Positions 9,016 to 17,437 of a DNA stretch of 35,462 bases are shown piece after piece (within the stretch, counting starts at the first letter, position 1; the number at the start of each line of letters is the position of its first letter). The notes below the pieces were generated by a model that was not told the DNA's origin, did no database searches, and worked only from the letters and a program-made list of their open reading frames with translations. The stretch comes from an uncultured Lachnospiraceae bacterium (GTDB taxonomy: Bacteria > Bacillota > Clostridia > Lachnospirales > Lachnospiraceae), in the NCBI GenBank assembly GCA_905236705.1, contig CAJOOZ010000077.1:1-35462 (forward strand), given 5' to 3'. The translations under genes and the position numbers were made by a program.

Positions 9016-10431
9016 TTAATATGCATTCTTATTGATAAAACCCTTAAATATCGTTAAGAACAGAATCTTGATATCCAGCCCCATCGTCCAGTTTTCGATA
9101 TAATAAAGATCGCAGTCGATCCTCTTGCGGATCGATGAATCGCCTCTGAAGCCGTTGATCTGGGCCCAGCCGGTCATGCCCGGTCTGACCTGATGCTTGA
9201 TCATATAGCGTGGGATTTCTTCCTTGAATTTCTCGACAAAGAACGGTCTCTCGGGACGCGGTCCCACCAGACTCATCTCTCCGGCGATCACATTGAAAAG
9301 CTGCGGGAACTCATCCAGGCTCGTTTTGCGCAAAAAACGGCCGATCCCTGTTACTCTGGGATCTCCCTTGATCGTCCATTCCTGCTCTTCATCCTCCGCC
9401 GTCTGCATCCGCATCGTCCTGAACTTATACATCTGGAATGGTTTGTTATGTAAACCTACCCTTTCCTGCTTAAAGATCACAGGCCCCGGTGAGCTGAGCT
9501 TAACCAGCACCGCTATCACGATCAGAAGCGGTGAAACCAGTATGGTGATCAACAGCGCCGCCACCAGATCAAAGGTGCGCTTCATCGCATTATTGATGCT
9601 GTTGGTCAGGGGTACATGCCGGATATTGACAACCGGCAGTCCATCCAGATCCTCCGTATAAGGCCTGGAGGGGATCAGACTGTTATAATCGGGTATGAAC
9701 TTGGTGTGCACTCCGGATTTTTCACAGAGATTCACGATCTCCTTCAGCCTGCCGTAGTTCTCAAGCGCCAAAGTAATGGCAATCTCATCAAGCCTGTTTT
9801 GGGGCAGGATATAAAACAGATTGTCGATCTGTCCGATCACGCGAATCCCCTTATACTCCGTACCTCTCGGGATGGTATCATCCAGGATTCCCCTTACGGC
9901 ATATCCCCACTGGGGATTGTGGCGGATCCGGTCGATATATTGCTCCGCCGCCCTGGAATATCCCACCAGCAGCACATACTTGACATTATAGCCCTTGGCC
10001 CTGAGCTTTTGCAGGATCTTAAAAAGCGCCAGCCGAAGCAGAGAATCTGCAATAATATTCAGAATATAAAAATAAAACAGCATGGTACGGGAAAAGTGCG
10101 GCTGCTTCGCCACATAGAGGACGCCGAGGAACAGAAACAGACCAACAGAGTTGGCCTTGATCACGTTCCATACATCCTGCCGCACGCTACTCGCACGCTT
10201 TGCTGTGTACAGATTAAACAGATAATATAAGATCAGATACCCCGGTACAATGACAAGCAGCGCTGAAAAATACGTCTGCATCGTCAGTGTTCCGGCAGCA
10301 ACATCACGCATAAAGAAAGCGATGCCGCTTCTGAATTTCAAAAACCAGGCCAGCATGTACGTCAGTTCGACGATCAGCGCATCCAGCACCACCTGCAGCC
10401 TGTTAAAATATTTCTGATTGTCTTTGATCAT
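9016..10431 (-). CDS. Polyprenyl-phosphate sugar-1-phosphate transferase (WbaP/CpsE-like initiator)
   Basis: This membrane enzyme moves a sugar-1-phosphate from a nucleotide sugar to undecaprenyl phosphate, starting the repeat unit or primer. The 471-residue protein has the full long form: four to five N-terminal membrane segments (about 10-140), a Rossmann-like region (about 150-270), a hydrophobic re-entrant segment at 290-312, and the catalytic domain with KFRTM at 336-340, SLDEFPQ at 371-377 (Asp-Glu catalytic pair) and GPRPERP at 390-396. Galactose, glucose or another phosphosugar is possible; specificity is not readable. A good promoter (10474-10502) lies directly upstream, so this gene probably begins a transcription unit that includes LCP and the GT2 at 6880. 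Its ribosome binding site is weak. Confidence 0.93.
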   Translation of the reverse strand: MIKDNQKYFNRLQVVLDALIVELTYMLAWFLKFRSGIAFFMRDVAAGTLTMQTYFSALLVIVPGYLILYYLFNLYTAKRASSVRQDVWNVIKANSVGLFLFLGVLYVAKQPHFSRTMLFYFYILNIIADSLLRLALFKILQKLRAKGYNVKYVLLVGYSRAAEQYIDRIRHNPQWGYAVRGILDDTIPRGTEYKGIRVIGQIDNLFYILPQNRLDEIAITLALENYGRLKEIVNLCEKSGVHTKFIPDYNSLIPSRPYTEDLDGLPVVNIRHVPLTNSINNAMKRTFDLVAALLITILVSPLLIVIAVLVKLSSPGPVIFKQERVGLHNKPFQMYKFRTMRMQTAEDEEQEWTIKGDPRVTGIGRFLRKTSLDEFPQLFNVIAGEMSLVGPRPERPFFVEKFKEEIPRYMIKHQVRPGMTGWAQINGFRGDSSIRKRIDCDLYYIENWTMGLDIKILFLTIFKGFINKNAY

Positions 10432-10448
10432 ATTCAGTCACCACATCA

Positions 10449-10463
10449 GTATACATAGTATAC
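10449..10463. promoter_or_regulatory. Tandem GTATAC palindrome near transcription start, possible operator
   Basis: GTATAC-ATA-GTATAC forms two self-complementary hexamers nine bases apart, about one helical turn. It lies just downstream of the -10 box of the candidate promoter at 10474-10502, around +5 to +19 of the predicted transcript. A repressor dimer could bind here, but AT-rich palindromes occur by chance and no regulator gene is in the window. Confidence 0.3.
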
Positions 10464-10473
10464 ATTCAGAGAC

Positions 10474-10502
10474 ATTCTACCTTATTTTATCTCAAAGGGC
10501 AA
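10474..10502 (-). promoter_or_regulatory. Sigma-70-type promoter for the initiator/LCP unit
   Basis: On the minus strand TTGCCC (10497-10502) is followed by a 17-base spacer and TAGAAT (10474-10479), matching TTGACA at four and TATAAT at five of six positions with ideal spacing. The -35 box lies within the last codons of the upstream GT2 gene. The predicted start near 10467 leaves a leader of about 36 bases before the ATG at 10431. Confidence 0.55.
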
Positions 10503-11463
10503 GTATATTCCGCCACAGGACCAGTTGTATCCGCAGGTAAGTAAAAAATCCCCTCATTCCCAGACGAACACGCTTTTTTCTGCCTTCCGCAGACAGCGAG
10601 AGTGCCACCCCCTGCCAAAAGCCCCTGATATACGCTCCTCCCAGCCCTTTCATAAGATAAAAAGCCGTTTTGAGAGCAAATCCGATGATCAGCAGTGGCA
10701 AATTCAGTAAAAACTGCAAAAGGGGCATATTCTTCACTGCCAGATAAATGCTGTTTCTGGCCGAGAGACGGGCCTTGAAGGCATTGTAGCGGCTGCCGCT
10801 GGTGGCACTGCCGGCATGATAAACGACAGCATCAGGGCAAAAGACATTCTTCCACCCGTAGAGCTGTGCCCGATATCCCACATCCACATCTTCAAGGTAG
10901 GCAAAATGCAGCTCATCAAACAGCCCCATCTCCATCAGCGCTTCCCTGCGGTAGATAGCAGCGCCGCCGCAGGCGGAAAAGACCACTGCCGGCGCGGTGA
11001 ATCTGCTGCTGCTCTCCCCTTTTCCGATGGATCTCGCCCAACCCAGCGCCGAATACCTGTCTCCACAGTCATCGATCTTCTCCGGCTCGCTCATCGAGAG
11101 CATCTTGGCGGAAGCCGAAAAGAAACGCTTGTTTTTTATAAGCATATCCTCCAGGGCTTTGACAAAACCGGGCTCGGGTATCGTATCATTGTTCAAAAGC
11201 AGCACAAACTCCGTCTTTGCTGCCCTGATCCCCGTATTAACGGCTCTGGCGAACCCTCCGTTTTCTTTCCGGCGGATGAGCCGGACGTTTGGAAAAAACT
11301 CCTTTACCATACGGCAGCTGTCATCCGTGGAGGCATCATCCACCACCAGCGTGACAAATCCGGTTCCTTTGCACCGTCCCAGAAAAGTCAGACAGTCCCG
11401 CAGCCGCTCCTTGCCGTTATAATTTGGTATAACAACCGTTGTCTTTATCTCTTTCTCTTTCAC
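10492..11463 (-). CDS. GT2 family glycosyltransferase (WbbL-like) with C-terminal membrane region
   Basis: This probable rhamnosyltransferase has 323 residues. Its catalytic domain starts with TTVVIPNYNG near residue 8, has the DDAST site, the L-L-N-N-D-T metal-binding motif near residue 95, and the Y-L-E-D-V-D-V-G-Y-R acceptor motif near 190, followed by H-A-G-S-A-T-S. A hydrophobic stretch around 240-275 suggests membrane association. The start codon is GTG, supported by GGGAG eight bases upstream; no better ATG exists. COG1216/WbbL relatives act on dTDP-rhamnose, which fits rmlA and rmlB in this locus. The exact linkage is unknown. Confidence 0.88.
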   Translation of the reverse strand: MKEKEIKTTVVIPNYNGKERLRDCLTFLGRCKGTGFVTLVVDDASTDDSCRMVKEFFPNVRLIRRKENGGFARAVNTGIRAAKTEFVLLLNNDTIPEPGFVKALEDMLIKNKRFFSASAKMLSMSEPEKIDDCGDRYSALGWARSIGKGESSSRFTAPAVVFSACGGAAIYRREALMEMGLFDELHFAYLEDVDVGYRAQLYGWKNVFCPDAVVYHAGSATSGSRYNAFKARLSARNSIYLAVKNMPLLQFLLNLPLLIIGFALKTAFYLMKGLGGAYIRGFWQGVALSLSAEGRKKRVRLGMRGFFTYLRIQLVLWRNILAL

Positions 11464-11509
11464 CAGGTCCTCTCCCGCCCCTTATTTCCGCTGTTTCGAC
11501 TATACTTTT

Positions 11510-12865
11510 TCATCCTTTGAACTTAAGGTCCGGCTGATACAACAGTCTGCCGCTTCTTCTCATCTCATCAGTGATCTTTTCGCAGTCCTCTCTCACTCTG
11601 ATCAGCCCCGCAGGCGCTTTATCCACATCAAAGGGCAGTGCCGCCCTGTGAAGATAACCACTGTAATGATAATTCATCCCTTCAAACAGTCTGACACCTC
11701 CGAGGACAGGTCCCTCCACAACGCGTCCGTGCTTCACCTTTCGCCCGCACAATCCCCAGATATCCTGTCTTACGGTCAGGATATCCGGATAATATTCCGT
11801 CCTGTAGAACCCCAGATGCCTTGTATGACTCACCTCTGTATCCCAGTCCAGCTGGGCATAAAAATCCTCCAGCGCCCGTTTTCCGGCCTCATATGCATAA
11901 CGCTTGCTGTCCGGATTGTCGGAGGTAGATGTTTCGTGCGCTCTCCAGTGATACAGGATGCGGGGCACATGTCTGATCCTGTCTTTAAAATAGTCCGCCG
12001 GAAACCGGCCGTATTCGGGGCTGCCGGCTCCCTTTCCATCTTCTTCCAGCTTTTCAACCCTTTCCCATTCTATGCCCAGCACGGCTCTCAGCAAAAGGTC
12101 GTAGTCCTGCGCGCCGTCATATTCATGCCTTAGCTGCAGCTTTTCAAACAATTCCTTTCTCATAATGGTAAGATGACAGATGTAATTGTTTGTCAGAAGC
12201 AGATCCAGATTGAATGCTGGCTTGAAATTCGCCTCAAATCCTTTTTTCAGATCTCCTGTCACCTTGTCCTCGTCGGAATAGACGATCTCGCATCCTGTAT
12301 CCGCTATGCAGCCGGCCATTTCAGCGATGGCATCCTCCGCCAGCAGATCGTCATGATCCAAAAATCCCACATAGTCGCCGTAAACATAAGGAAGCAGGGC
12401 ATTGGTATTGTCGGAGATCCCGTCATTCATGGTCAGTCTCACATAAGTGATCCTGGGATCATCATAAGTCCGGATCACTTTTTCAAGACGCGGCGTTGCA
12501 GACGCATCCGCGATCACCAGCTGCCAGTTCAGATACTTCTGCCCCAGCACGCTTTCCACCATTTGCTTAAAATACTCTGTTTTCGTCTCGTATGCCGGAA
12601 CCAGCAGCGAGATGCAGACCGGCTCCCTTTCGGATGTTGCCACAGGGGCGGTAAAGCTCTTCTTCTCATACCCTTTTGTCAGGGATTCCGGCAGCCTTCG
12701 CCTTTTGCCGATCAGCGCTTTTTCCGATGTATCATGATCATAACGCATCGTCCTTCTCTGCCACTGGTCAATGCCGCTGGCATCCTTGCGTTCCGCCACT
12801 GCCCAGAGAGTGGCTGCCGGACCGTTTCTTTTCAAATAGGACAGTGTTCTGTTCCAATATTTCAT
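11510..12865 (-). CDS. GT2 family glycosyltransferase, paralogue of the first domain of the two-domain enzyme
   Basis: Residues 1-80 form a basic N-terminal region with no recognisable domain. The GT2 domain follows, with ISLLVPAYET, the F-L-D-H-D-D-L-L metal-binding motif, Y-S-D-E-D-K, N-N-Y-I-C-H-L and the D-G-A-Q-D-Y-D acceptor motif. The same sequence landmarks (L-F-D-H-D-D-I-L, N-N-Y-I-C-H-F, D-G-S-Q-D-H-D, and H-V-P-x-x-L-Y-x-W-R) appear in the first catalytic domain of the enzyme at 19492, so the two share recent ancestry. The ATG has GGAGG seven to eight bases upstream. At 451 residues it is single-domain, with a C-terminal region of about 120 residues of unclear role. It probably extends or decorates the polymer in the cytoplasm. 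Confidence 0.88.
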   Translation of the reverse strand: MKYWNRTLSYLKRNGPAATLWAVAERKDASGIDQWQRRTMRYDHDTSEKALIGKRRRLPESLTKGYEKKSFTAPVATSEREPVCISLLVPAYETKTEYFKQMVESVLGQKYLNWQLVIADASATPRLEKVIRTYDDPRITYVRLTMNDGISDNTNALLPYVYGDYVGFLDHDDLLAEDAIAEMAGCIADTGCEIVYSDEDKVTGDLKKGFEANFKPAFNLDLLLTNNYICHLTIMRKELFEKLQLRHEYDGAQDYDLLLRAVLGIEWERVEKLEEDGKGAGSPEYGRFPADYFKDRIRHVPRILYHWRAHETSTSDNPDSKRYAYEAGKRALEDFYAQLDWDTEVSHTRHLGFYRTEYYPDILTVRQDIWGLCGRKVKHGRVVEGPVLGGVRLFEGMNYHYSGYLHRAALPFDVDKAPAGLIRVREDCEKITDEMRRSGRLLYQPDLKFKG

Positions 12866-12898
12866 CCCTAATCCTCCAAATGCAAGATGGTGATATGT

Positions 12899-14821
12899 TC
12901 AATGCCGGGTCTGACTTTTGACCCTGACCGGCATCATAATATAAAAGATATAAAACAATAAGAAATACCCAAACAGGTATGCCGGATAATAATACATAAA
13001 CAAACGGCTGGGGGCCGTCAGAAAGATCAGCGGTACCTTTGCAAGGGCACTAAGCAGGATCAGGCTTTCGATCCATTTTCTTTTAAAAAGCAGCACCACA
13101 AATGTAAAGGCCATGACCAGAATGGGCAGATAAGCCGAATATACCAAATCGGCAGCCCCCATTTTGATCTCATAATCCTCCCCGCTTCGAAGTTCCAGCA
13201 CCCTGATCACGGTATTTCTCAGCTCCTCAGATAAAGGGTGGCTGCAGGGATAGCCTGAAAAGTCCGTATAGTTGGGATTGCCGGCATCCGAGAAAAGCTT
13301 CGTGGTATCCATCAGAAGATCATGACTCTGTGTAAATGTCTGCCACCGTTCCTTCAAAAATACCAGCGGATACCTAAGGACCAGTTCGTAATAGGCTTTT
13401 CTGAAGGCGGCAAATTCATCCTCATTATAATCTCTTTGAAAATCCGGCTCTCCCCAGAACAGATTGATACCGTTTTTACCTTCCTTTTCGCCCTCCAGCG
13501 TCACTTCTATATTGATCACGGGGTCGATCCGCTCCAATATGGCTCTGTCCTCTTTACTTCCATGCTCGCTTGCCTCTTTTATCAGAGGAACCAGCGGCAG
13601 TACCATTCCCGTCAGTTCATACTGGCTCCCGCTCTCAAATTTTTCTCCGATCTTCTGTGGCAGAAAGAGAATAACAAAACAGCAGATATATAAAACAACA
13701 TATCTCCACATTTTAAATTCATATGTTTTCTTATTTTTCTTTTCTTTTCCACGGTCTTCTTTTTTTATTTCAAAAACACTTGTGTCTGAAATTCTAACAT
13801 TTTCCCTTTTCCATCTTCTTTCAATCAATAACAGGAGTATTGGAAAGAGCACCAGATAGTAAACCGCCTCCGTCCGCCATACCGTGATCACAGCAGCCAG
13901 CACAGATGTCAGAATCAGTCTGAGGCGAAGTTTTCCACCATTCAGAACGGCAGTTGTGGAAAAATTTTCAGACAATTCTTTTTTTTGCGCAGACAGGGCT
14001 TTCATCTCGCTTTTTGCAGGATGCGGATTCATTTTCCGATTTTTTCTCCTATTTGGGAGTCCGGACAGAAAATAGCACTCCGACAAAAGTGTCAGCTCCA
14101 GAAACGCCCATATATTCATTCTCATCGGGTACAGGTTGGAATCCAGCGTCGGAAACATAACTAACGGTATCAATAGTAGCAGGGCGGCTTTTGAAACGAA
14201 TCCTGCATTTTTTTCTATAACACCCTTCACTTGACCAACACGATTATCCTGCTGTTCAGCCACCGTTTCGGCCTTCATTTCCGAAAAGTTATCCACAATC
14301 CGTTCTTTGTGTTTTTCTTCCTCCAAAAGTAATGATAACACATGTGTGGTAAGCAGGGAAATGACCGCCGCCTGACAAATGATCACGCCGGAGGGTATCG
14401 GTATCAGCATGAGGGAAAAAATATAAAAAACGCTTGTCAGATAATTTTGCCAGAACTTCGGGATCAGGTTGATCGCTCCCGAAAGGATCCCGAACTCATC
14501 CATCCTCCAGATCCCCGGCCATATCAATAGCAGCAGTAACATATTGATCAGAAAATATCCCACGCTCATTCTTTTAAATGTAACGTCCGCTTTTTTAACA
14601 AACCAAAAGATCCCCTGCCATAAAAAAAGAAGCAATAGGAGGAATCCCAGCTTCACTCCTATTGTCTCTATGGATTTCAATGTCATTCTCAGATCAGAAA
14701 AATCGAAAACGGCATACCGGAATATGATCCGGTCAGTAAACAGACTGACCAGAAAATGAGCCAGCGCCACCGCTACCGCTTTCTTATTGATCTGCTGCAT
14801 CATATTCTTCATAAAAATCAA
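12899..14821 (-). CDS. Polytopic membrane protein, DUF6020-like
   Basis: This 640-residue protein has about twelve hydrophobic segments, broken by a cytoplasmic-looking basic loop (about 180-210), a second basic loop (about 255-290), a lysine-rich stretch (about 340-370) and a predicted exported loop (about 400-540). The pattern matches the clostridial DUF6020 family, which is likely GT-C-like, but no catalytic residues are established. It is visibly richer in A and T than its neighbours, with runs such as the stretch at 13720-13790. The start is uncertain: a TTG at 14821 overlaps the preceding stop by four bases with GGAGG four bases upstream, while an ATG at 14812 has the same GGAGG thirteen bases away. 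In context it may transfer, flip or polymerise lipid-linked sugars. Confidence 0.75.
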   Translation of the reverse strand: MIFMKNMMQQINKKAVAVALAHFLVSLFTDRIIFRYAVFDFSDLRMTLKSIETIGVKLGFLLLLLFLWQGIFWFVKKADVTFKRMSVGYFLINMLLLLLIWPGIWRMDEFGILSGAINLIPKFWQNYLTSVFYIFSLMLIPIPSGVIICQAAVISLLTTHVLSLLLEEEKHKERIVDNFSEMKAETVAEQQDNRVGQVKGVIEKNAGFVSKAALLLLIPLVMFPTLDSNLYPMRMNIWAFLELTLLSECYFLSGLPNRRKNRKMNPHPAKSEMKALSAQKKELSENFSTTAVLNGGKLRLRLILTSVLAAVITVWRTEAVYYLVLFPILLLLIERRWKRENVRISDTSVFEIKKEDRGKEKKNKKTYEFKMWRYVVLYICCFVILFLPQKIGEKFESGSQYELTGMVLPLVPLIKEASEHGSKEDRAILERIDPVINIEVTLEGEKEGKNGINLFWGEPDFQRDYNEDEFAAFRKAYYELVLRYPLVFLKERWQTFTQSHDLLMDTTKLFSDAGNPNYTDFSGYPCSHPLSEELRNTVIRVLELRSGEDYEIKMGAADLVYSAYLPILVMAFTFVVLLFKRKWIESLILLSALAKVPLIFLTAPSRLFMYYYPAYLFGYFLLFYIFYIMMPVRVKSQTRH

Positions 14822-15543
14822 TCTGCCTCCAAAAAGGCTTCCAGCTCCTCAGGCGTCCCAAGTACATGCACTTTATCATAGTCCACGATGGATATCCTTA
14901 CATCCTTGCCCTTTCCGATCAGATGGTTGTACAGCGGCGCAACATACTTCTCGCCCTTTTCCAGCTTGTCGTCACTGCTGTAATAATCATGATACAGATC
15001 CGCATACAATCTGCAGCTCTTAAAATAATAGGCTCCCAGGGTACAGTTATCGGAAATCCTCTGTTTTTCCCTTACCTCGGTCACGTTTCCCTTATCATCC
15101 AGTTTTGCAAAGCTCCAGTGGTCTCCTGCTGCATGAAAACAGGGGATAAATCCATCTCCCTCGATCTGATCGGATCGCATCTGCCCTGCCTCCACATAGG
15201 TATCGATATTATAGATCAGCAGTCCGCTGTCTTCATCCCAGACATCGGCCGCCAGCATGGCAGTGGTCGCCTGTCCGTCAGTGGCATAATCCAGCTCGAT
15301 CACCTTCACGTTGCCGATCCCCATCCTTTCGCAAGTTTCCGTGATGAAATCTCCAGCCCGGTCCTCGGCTCTGACCACAAAAATATAGTCATTTTCCGGC
15401 GCCCTGAACCCCTCAAGGCTTTCCATGGACCACTCAAAAAGAGTCTTCCCCTTTGCCGGTATCTGATATTTCGGCACAGTATAACCGGCCTTTCTGAAAC
15501 GGGAACCCAGCCCCGCCATTGTGATCAGAATCGTCAGTTTCAT
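14818..15543 (-). CDS. Sugar/polyol-phosphate nucleotidyltransferase
   Basis: The protein begins with the nucleotidyltransferase signature: MAGLGSRF, then a glycine and a P-K pair about ten residues later. The N-I-D-T-Y motif near residue 110 would hold the metal-binding Asp. At 241 residues it is a minimal single-domain enzyme, like LicC or other small cytidylyl- and uridylyltransferases; the base and sugar cannot be told. The start at 15543 is preferred because GGAGGAG lies just upstream and the gene then begins after the HAD stop; an ATG at 15603 would add 20 unrelated residues and overlap the HAD gene. It is the third member of a tightly coupled kinase/HAD/nucleotidyltransferase set and presumably performs the activation step. 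The C-terminus overlaps the possible TTG start of the next gene. Confidence 0.85.
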   Translation of the reverse strand: MKLTILITMAGLGSRFRKAGYTVPKYQIPAKGKTLFEWSMESLEGFRAPENDYIFVVRAEDRAGDFITETCERMGIGNVKVIELDYATDGQATTAMLAADVWDEDSGLLIYNIDTYVEAGQMRSDQIEGDGFIPCFHAAGDHWSFAKLDDKGNVTEVREKQRISDNCTLGAYYFKSCRLYADLYHDYYSSDDKLEKGEKYVAPLYNHLIGKGKDVRISIVDYDKVHVLGTPEELEAFLEAD

Positions 15544-15559
15544 CGCATCTCCTCCGCCG

Positions 15560-15964
15560 TTAATCTTCTTTTTGAACACATCTTGAATTTCTGCAAAGCG
15601 CATCCATCTCGTCTACGCTCAGCTTCAGAAACTCATCCGGTCGCACCGTCCTGTCGTCCACATAAAATCCCCTGTGTCCCGGCCAGGGCTTGCCGTATAT
15701 GATCTCATCATAGGGAATCTCCCACTTATCCAGCCACTCAAGAAGCACCTTGGCCGTATTGGCATTGATCATGCCGATATTCCCCTTGTAGCTGTTCATA
15801 TTTCTGGATGTAAACAGAACGATCCTGGCTCCCGAAGCCTTGTATTCGCGAATCCTGTCGATCATCTCCGGATACGGGACCAGATCGATATACTCCTCAT
15901 CCTTTTTCTTGATCGGGCACAGCGTCCCGTCGATATCAAAACAAAATGTCAGATCTTCAAACAC
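15560..15964 (-). CDS. Small HAD-superfamily phosphatase, capsule biosynthesis type
   Basis: This compact 134-residue HAD protein has motif I C-F-D-I-D-G-T-L near residue 8 (nucleophile and acid Asp), motif II L-F-T-S-R-N-M near residue 50, and motif IV Y-V-D-D-R-T-V-R-P near 116. It lacks a cap domain, so it may act on a bulky phosphorylated substrate. The start is a GTG with GGAGG nine bases upstream, and it overlaps the stop of the kinase gene by eight bases, showing translational coupling. Capless HADs of this type occur in many surface polysaccharide loci beside nucleotidyltransferases and probably remove a phosphate from an intermediate. The substrate is unknown. Confidence 0.82.
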   Translation of the reverse strand: MFEDLTFCFDIDGTLCPIKKKDEEYIDLVPYPEMIDRIREYKASGARIVLFTSRNMNSYKGNIGMINANTAKVLLEWLDKWEIPYDEIIYGKPWPGHRGFYVDDRTVRPDEFLKLSVDEMDALCRNSRCVQKED

Positions 15965-17411
15965 TTTTCACTTCCTCCATAATGCGGATCGCATTCAGCA
16001 AAAATCCAAATACCTTGCCGGGCTGGTCGATATGATAGGGCAGCATGGACAAAAACAGACCCGCTTCACAGATTCTGACATATGCCACATCATAACCGTC
16101 CCTCTCCAGATAGCTGTAGAAAATATCCCGATAAGGCTCCAGTGAGGTATCCAGATTCAGATTCCATTTCAGATCCCTGTCCAGGGACACCTGATACAGA
16201 CCGCTGTTAAAGAAATCATACCCGCCGCAAACCGAATGGGAAAGCTTGGCAATATCATAATAGGGATCGGTATACATCTCCTCTTCCGTCATTGCCCCTT
16301 TCGGATCGATCAGTTTGATCAGTCCGGCGCTTTGGGAATAGAGGATGTTGGAAAAACACAGATCCCCATGTCCGATGACAAGAACATCCTTTTTCGTTTT
16401 TTTACCCCTGCCGGCAGCATCCCGCTTGCGGATAAAGAGCTCTTCGTAGGCATCCGTCAGCTCTTTGATCCCGCCGTAGGACGTGCCCATGGCGATCATC
16501 TCATCGAATTGCCGGTACTGGGGATACTTCTCAAGCTCCTCCATACGCTCCCTCACCTTTTCAAGATACAGCCTGTCGGAAACCGCCACCGACTCCTGAC
16601 CGGAAACCTGTTTCTGCTGCCTGCTGCCCAGAAAATAAAAGAGCTTTTCAAGTATGTCCTCCATCTCTCTGGGACCTACCGCGCCATGCACAAAACGGAT
16701 CGCGATATCCGTCGTATGAATCCTTTCCATCGTATAGGAAGCGCCGTTTTTATCCTCCCTGTAGTCATAGGGCATGACAAACCACTTCTTCATGTGATCC
16801 GGCAGCATTCCGTAAAAATTATATTCTGATTTAATTTTGTCGATCTTGGCAGATTTCTTGGTAACGGTGTAGGAATCCCCTTCAAGCGCATTGAAGAATC
16901 TGGCATCAAATCCCCCTGTGATATAAGCAAGGAAATTGCTCTGCAGGGACAGATCCGTAAAGGCGTCCTGGTCTATGTCATCCGCCACCAGCACCCGTGA
17001 GGTCAGCCTCTCTTCCTGTGCAAAAAGGGTCTCCCTGTCCGGCAGAAGATACGCGGCCACGGCCTCTGTGCAAAGCGCCCTGTAGACATCCTCCACATAG
17101 GAGCATTTCGCCAGCAGGCTCAGATATTCGCTCTCATCCTTTACACCGAAATTGGAATAAAGGTAAAAGAACCCGCTATTTTCCGGCGTTTTTGAACTTA
17201 TTAACTTTTGATTTAACTTTTGAAAATCTTCGTCATCTTTCAGAATGATGAAATCATATACGTTTTTGCTTTTCAGACTGATCCTGTGCATTCTCTCTGA
17301 CAACGCCACCCTCTTGAGGATCGTCTCGCCAAAGCTTTTGTCTCCCGTGATCGCTCTCACCTGTCTGCCCGGCATTTTTCTGTCATCATATATGACTGTG
17401 ATCGTCTTCAT
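15957..17411 (-). CDS. Kinase-fold phosphotransferase (APH/choline-kinase-like) with N-terminal domain of unknown function
   Basis: Residues about 165-475 form an aminoglycoside/choline kinase-like domain: a lysine-bearing strand and helix around 180-200, the catalytic loop H348-G-D350 to N355 (Brenner-type HGDxxxxN), and the metal-binding D369 in L-I-D-P-K-G. The first 160 residues have no recognised motif, and their alpha/beta pattern might be a degenerate nucleotide-binding fold. The 484-residue protein probably phosphorylates a small sugar or polyol that the coupled nucleotidyltransferase then activates, much as LicA and LicC supply CDP-choline. That comparison is by fold only. The ATG has GAGGTG upstream. 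The gene starts 26 bases after the UPF0104-type gene and overlaps the HAD gene by eight bases. Confidence 0.8.
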   Translation of the reverse strand: MKTITVIYDDRKMPGRQVRAITGDKSFGETILKRVALSERMHRISLKSKNVYDFIILKDDEDFQKLNQKLISSKTPENSGFFYLYSNFGVKDESEYLSLLAKCSYVEDVYRALCTEAVAAYLLPDRETLFAQEERLTSRVLVADDIDQDAFTDLSLQSNFLAYITGGFDARFFNALEGDSYTVTKKSAKIDKIKSEYNFYGMLPDHMKKWFVMPYDYREDKNGASYTMERIHTTDIAIRFVHGAVGPREMEDILEKLFYFLGSRQQKQVSGQESVAVSDRLYLEKVRERMEELEKYPQYRQFDEMIAMGTSYGGIKELTDAYEELFIRKRDAAGRGKKTKKDVLVIGHGDLCFSNILYSQSAGLIKLIDPKGAMTEEEMYTDPYYDIAKLSHSVCGGYDFFNSGLYQVSLDRDLKWNLNLDTSLEPYRDIFYSYLERDGYDVAYVRICEAGLFLSMLPYHIDQPGKVFGFLLNAIRIMEEVKSV

Positions 17412-17437
17412 CTGGCACCTCTTTCATCTATTTTCCG

